Assembly (NCBI RefSeq): GCF_015471405.1
Contig: NZ_BLVZ01000004.1
Span: 310,001 to 374,000 of the forward strand
Length of the DNA: 64,000 nt
Direction of reading: 5' to 3'
DNA from: Pseudomonas cichorii
GTDB lineage: Bacteria > Pseudomonadota > Gammaproteobacteria > Pseudomonadales > Pseudomonadaceae
Part shown: positions 60,636 to 64,000 of the stretch, piece after piece
How the letters are laid out: each line of letters opens with the position of its first letter
Position numbering within the stretch: the first letter of the stretch is position 1
Made by a program: the position numbers and the translations under genes
The notes under the pieces: generated by a model
Seen by the model: only the letters and a program-made list of their open reading frames with translations
Database searches by the model: none
What the model was told of the DNA's origin: nothing

Positions 60636-61989
60636 CTCCATCGCCTTGCGCCTGAGCGGCCTGTTCGCGCTGGTCGCCTTCGGGGTGTTTCTGCTGATCG
60701 GCTGGGCCTTGTACCTGCAAGTCGACAAGAGCCTGGACCTGCTGCCCAAAGCCGAAGTGGATGCGCGCTACAGTGTGCTGGAGTCGGCAGTCAGTCGCTT
60801 CGGCAACCCCGAGCACTGGGGCAAGATCAAGAACAAGCTCACCTTGCTGAGCGAAGAAGACAAGCGTATCCGCTTCTGGGTCGTCAGCGACGATCCGGTC
60901 TATGAGTATGGTCGCCCGAGCGCCGATATCCGCAATTTTGCCCACGGTCCGCTGGGCATGCGCGATCTGAAACTGGCCGATCACCCGTATCCTTTCAAGG
61001 TACTGGTCAGCGAGTTTCCAGCCAAGGACCAGCGCCCCACGCTGCGCTTCATGACAGCCATCGACACGGAAACGTTCTGGCATACACAGCACTCGCTGCT
61101 GATTGCGCTGGTCAGCCTGGCAGTCGTCGGGATTGCCCTGGCTTCAGTGCTGGGCTACTGGGTGGCGCGCATTGGCTTGCGACCGCTGGCCAGCCTTTCG
61201 TGGGAGGCCCAGAAACTGTCACCGCCGCATTTGTCCGGTCGCCTGCAAATGTCGCCATTGCCCCCGGAGCTGGAACAGTTCGTCACCTCTTTCAACTCGA
61301 CGCTGGAGCGTGTCGAACAGGCCTATTCACGGCTTGAGTCTTTCAACGCCGATGTGGCCCATGAACTGCGCTCACCGCTGACCAACCTCATCGGCCAGAC
61401 TCAGGTAGCACTGACTCGCGGTCGCTCGGCCGAGCATTATTTCGAGGTGCTGCAATCGAACCTTGAAGAACTGGAGCGGCTGCGCTCGATCATCAACGAC
61501 ATGCTGTTCCTGGCCAGTGCCGATCAGGGCAGTAAGGTCACTGAGCTGACCTGTTCCTCTCTTGCTCAGGAAGTCGCCACCACCCTCGATTACCTGGATT
61601 TCATCCTTGAAGACGCTCAGGTCAAAGTCGAGGTGCAAGGTGACGCCAGCGTGCCTATCGAGAAAGCCCATCTTCGCCGGGCCCTGATCAATCTGCTGCA
61701 CAATGCGGTGCAACATACCGAGCCGGGCGAAGTGATTCGCGTGGACATTCAGCCAGGCAGCGGGCATGTCAGCATCGGCGTCGCCAACCCCGGCCCCCAG
61801 ATACCGGGAGAACATCTGCCCCGACTGTTCGAGCGCTTCTATCGGGTAGATGCATCACGCAGCAACAGCGGCGCAAATCATGGCCTGGGGCTGGCGATCG
61901 TCAAAGCCATTGCGCTGATGCACGGCGGTACAGTCTTTGTGAAAAGCGAGCAGGGTTTCAATACGTTCGGAATCCATTTACCGCTCTAA
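60625..61989 (+). CDS. Sensor histidine kinase (CusS/CopS-like)
   Basis: A 454-residue kinase. Two membrane helices (about 10-30, LFALVAFGVFLLIGWALYL, and 158-182) flank a periplasmic sensor. HAMP and dimerisation domains follow, with H246 as phospho-acceptor (FNADVAHELRSPL), then a HATPase domain (ALINLLHNAVQHTEPGE, GLGLAIVKAIALMHGG). GTG 60625 lies 8 nt after GGAG, inside the regulator end. The stimulus is probably a metal or toxic compound (inference from the family). Confidence 0.92.
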   Translation: MRTDSIALRLSGLFALVAFGVFLLIGWALYLQVDKSLDLLPKAEVDARYSVLESAVSRFGNPEHWGKIKNKLTLLSEEDKRIRFWVVSDDPVYEYGRPSADIRNFAHGPLGMRDLKLADHPYPFKVLVSEFPAKDQRPTLRFMTAIDTETFWHTQHSLLIALVSLAVVGIALASVLGYWVARIGLRPLASLSWEAQKLSPPHLSGRLQMSPLPPELEQFVTSFNSTLERVEQAYSRLESFNADVAHELRSPLTNLIGQTQVALTRGRSAEHYFEVLQSNLEELERLRSIINDMLFLASADQGSKVTELTCSSLAQEVATTLDYLDFILEDAQVKVEVQGDASVPIEKAHLRRALINLLHNAVQHTEPGEVIRVDIQPGSGHVSIGVANPGPQIPGEHLPRLFERFYRVDASRSNSGANHGLGLAIVKAIALMHGGTVFVKSEQGFNTFGIHLPL

Positions 61990-62160
61990 CTCCAGCGTCA
62001 TAAAAACCACGCCAACAAACAGCACACTAATGAAATATTCTTATTCACTGTGCTGCCCCCGAAAAACCCGTCCTTACTTGAATTAATTCATATGTTTTCA
62101 TAAAGAGCGTGATATATATCCCGGCCTGAACCGCCCTGTTTTGGACGTACAACGGCTGCG

Positions 62161-63672
62161 ATGAATTCTCCTGTGCCCGTGCAATCTGCAAAATATAAAT
62201 GGACTCGTTCCGAGAACGTGCTGATCTGTGGAAGCTCGCTGTCAATGCTGGCCATACTGCTCATTGTCGCGTTCCTGCTGGCGCGTGAGCGTTCTGACGC
62301 AACATTGTCAGCGGCCCGTACAGCCTCCAATATCGTTCAATTGATCAATGCCGATGTACTGCGCAATGCCGAGCTGTATGACACTTCATTACAAGGCATC
62401 CTCAAGTCGTGGAAGCGTCCGGACCTGCCAGACATTTCGCCGGAACTGCGACAGCTTGTCCTGTTTGATCGCTCCACAATAGCGCCGTTCAAGGGCGATA
62501 TGGTGCTGCTGGATAAAACCGGAAAGATTATTGCGGACTCTTTGTCGGTGACGCCGCGTAACGATAACTTTTCAGATCGTGCCTATTTCCAGAGCCACCT
62601 GAAAAACCCGTCCCAGGGCCTGCACGTAAGCGGTCCGTTCAAGACACGCTGGGGCAATCCGGATTGGTGCATCAGCCTCAGCCGTCGCATGTCTGGCCCC
62701 AATGGCGAATTCGAAGGCGTCGCCAGTGGCGTCATACGGCTGATTTACTTCAAGCAACTGTTCAAGAGCCAGGTGCTGGAAAAAGGCAGCAGCATCAGCC
62801 TGATCACGGCACAGGGCACCATGCTGGTCCGCTACCCAGATATTGAAGGCCAGGACCTGACGGGGAAGGATTACAGCGCCTCGGAAAACTTCAAGCGTAT
62901 CGTGCAGGAAGGCACCGGCAGCTTCACCGCCATGTCATCCCAGCTCAAGGCCATGCGCTTCTATACCTTTTCCCGTGTCGGCGATTTACAACTGATTGTT
63001 GTGATCGGTCAGGCCGAGGAAGAGGTGTATGCGGTCTGGAGACGCAATGCCTGGCTGGTGGGCAGCGCCACTGGTGTGCTGTGCATCGGGATTGTCTGGC
63101 TGACCTTGCTGCTGTGCCGTGAACTGCGCCGCCGCCACATGGCTGAAGACAAACTGGCCAGCCTCGCCGCGACCGATGGCCTGACCGGGCTGGCAAACCG
63201 GCGTCAGCTCGATGATGCGCTGGACATCGAATGGGCGCGAGCGCTGCGCTCCGGCAAGCCACTGTCGCTGTTGATGATCGATGTGGACCATTTCAAGGCC
63301 TTCAACGAACGCCATGGCCATCAAGGCGGAGATGAGGCACTGCGCAAGGTCGCCTACACCATTTCACGCAATATCCGTCGCCCTGGCGATATAGCCGCAC
63401 GCTATGGTGGCGAGGAGTTTGTCGTGGTGCTGCCTGAAACCGATCTGCAGGGCGCGATGGTATTGGCTGAGTCGATCCGTCTGGCAGTCGAATCCATTCC
63501 TCCGTTTACCGACGACACACAATCGATCACGGTCAGCATTGGTGTCGCATCACAGATCGTCCATCAGGACAATAAGCTCGAAGCCCTGTTCGGGCTGGCC
63601 GACAAGGCGCTGTATCAGGCCAAGAACAATGGACGCAACAGAGTGGAACAGAGGCTGTTCGCCCGGAGCTGA
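62161..63672 (+). CDS. Diguanylate cyclase with periplasmic Cache sensor
   Basis: A 503-residue membrane protein. Helices at about 20-42 and 295-318 flank a double-Cache-type sensor (FSDRAYFQSHLKNPSQGLHV is typical of this fold). The C-terminal GGDEF domain has the active-site variant GGEEF, with the allosteric I-site RPGD five residues before it, so it should make cyclic di-GMP and be product-inhibited. It probably links an external amino acid or organic acid to biofilm/motility control; the ligand is unknown. A terminator follows. Confidence 0.92.
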   Translation: MNSPVPVQSAKYKWTRSENVLICGSSLSMLAILLIVAFLLARERSDATLSAARTASNIVQLINADVLRNAELYDTSLQGILKSWKRPDLPDISPELRQLVLFDRSTIAPFKGDMVLLDKTGKIIADSLSVTPRNDNFSDRAYFQSHLKNPSQGLHVSGPFKTRWGNPDWCISLSRRMSGPNGEFEGVASGVIRLIYFKQLFKSQVLEKGSSISLITAQGTMLVRYPDIEGQDLTGKDYSASENFKRIVQEGTGSFTAMSSQLKAMRFYTFSRVGDLQLIVVIGQAEEEVYAVWRRNAWLVGSATGVLCIGIVWLTLLLCRELRRRHMAEDKLASLAATDGLTGLANRRQLDDALDIEWARALRSGKPLSLLMIDVDHFKAFNERHGHQGGDEALRKVAYTISRNIRRPGDIAARYGGEEFVVVLPETDLQGAMVLAESIRLAVESIPPFTDDTQSITVSIGVASQIVHQDNKLEALFGLADKALYQAKNNGRNRVEQRLFARS

Positions 63673-63678
63673 ACGCAA

Positions 63679-63704
63679 AAAACGCCAGACTGGCTGGCGT
63701 TTTT
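63679..63704. terminator. Bidirectional terminator
   Basis: Stem AACGCCAG/CTGGCGTT with loop ACTGG, A-run before and T-run after. It lies between the convergent diguanylate cyclase and four-helix-bundle protein genes. Confidence 0.88.
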
Positions 63705-63728
63705 CTTCAAGCCTGCGGCAAACCGCTA

Positions 63729-64000
63729 TCAGGAAGCGCGACGCACCTGATCACGCAATGCCTTGACCTGATCGTGATTGCGCTGGGTGCCATCAAGCTG
63801 CTTGCGCACAAGGGCAACCACGTTGGTAGGCAAGGATTTCTCCTGAGCCTTTTGCAGGGCTTTCTTGTAGGCTTCCAGAGCATGATCCTCGCCACGCTCC
63901 ACTTCATTGAGAATGGCTTCGTCGCTCTTGCCGGTCAGCGCTGACTTGAGGTCAACCCAGACGCGGTGCAGAGAGCCAGCAGCGCTGGAACTGGTTTCCG
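63729..64000 (-). CDS. PA2169-type four-helix-bundle protein (partial)
   Basis: The 3' part of a minus-strand gene running off the right edge. The readable end gives VWVDLKSALTGKSDEAILNE, then VERGEDHALEAYKKALQKAQ, followed by a basic helix and a final VRRAS. The E-x2-x2-H pattern and length fit the ferritin-like DUF2383/PA2169 family of stress-associated four-helix-bundle proteins. The N-terminus lies beyond the window, so the start is not known. The plus-strand and other-frame readings here are shadows. Confidence 0.75.
   Translation of the reverse strand, partial: ETSSSAAGSLHRVWVDLKSALTGKSDEAILNEVERGEDHALEAYKKALQKAQEKSLPTNVVALVRKQLDGTQRNHDQVKALRDQVRRAS

Noticed and set aside
63707-63907. 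66-residue minus-strand frame at the right edge
   Set aside because: It is out of frame with the partial four-helix-bundle protein, whose sequence reads through to the window edge in another frame.

Overview
The window looks like a Pseudomonas chromosome, probably of the syringae/fluorescens side of the genus. The evidence is the GC-rich codon usage, the many REP/BIME palindromes, a cyoABCDE operon, ilvE, dsbB, cheV, an OmpR-type two-component pair beside an RND pump, and a type I-F CRISPR-Cas locus with Pseudomonas-like Cas proteins. No species call is possible from sequence reading alone.

Region 1 (1-8.4 kb) is the right part of an integrated phage or phage-satellite element. It has a leftward XRE repressor facing a rightward early operon (Cro-like and CII/YmfL-like regulators, an 899-residue zinc-finger/Toprim/P-loop primase-helicase, several small unknown proteins, an Arc-like and an AlpA-like DNA-binding protein). 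A convergent tyrosine integrase lies near a candidate attachment site. No structural phage genes are visible here, but the left end is outside the window.

Region 2 (8.6-32.2 kb) is a dispersed type I-F CRISPR-Cas locus. It has five arrays (31 spacers between recognisable repeats), one solo repeat and an inverted array remnant. The cas1-cas2/3-csy1-csy2-csy3-csy4 operon sits between arrays 4 and 5. All five arrays carry a leader of exactly 132 nt, in both orientations, with a perfect IHF consensus at a fixed distance. Arrays 1 and 2 face each other around a DUF1835 gene and an orphan BRO-type antirepressor gene. Upstream of that gene lies a C4-like antisense RNA whose loop is complementary to the antirepressor Shine-Dalgarno. 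About 9 kb of metabolic genes (a 2-oxoglutarate oxygenase/TauE/hydrolase operon, and a D-serine dehydratase-like/RidA pair with LysR, LysE and AraC neighbours) lies between arrays 2 and 3. Arrays 3 and 4 are back to back, sharing a leader-to-leader junction.

Region 3 (32.2-48.7 kb) is ordinary chromosome: a quinone-oxidoreductase-like protein, a PheC-like periplasmic protein, a chemoreceptor, ilvE, the cytochrome bo3 operon with haem O synthase, dsbB, cheV behind a sigma-28-like promoter, and small conserved proteins.

Region 4 (48.8-55.4 kb) is a chaperone-usher fimbrial cluster on the minus strand with two chaperones, an usher, a two-domain adhesin, a major pilin and a separate small pilin-like protein. 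Region 5 (55.7-64 kb) is an RND efflux pair with its own response regulator and kinase, a GGDEF diguanylate cyclase, and a partial four-helix-bundle stress protein at the right edge.

The most notable features are the five-copy leader, the recombination scars in the arrays, the C4-BRO module trapped between arrays, and a 26-codon ORF with a strong ribosome site that overlaps the start of csy1.
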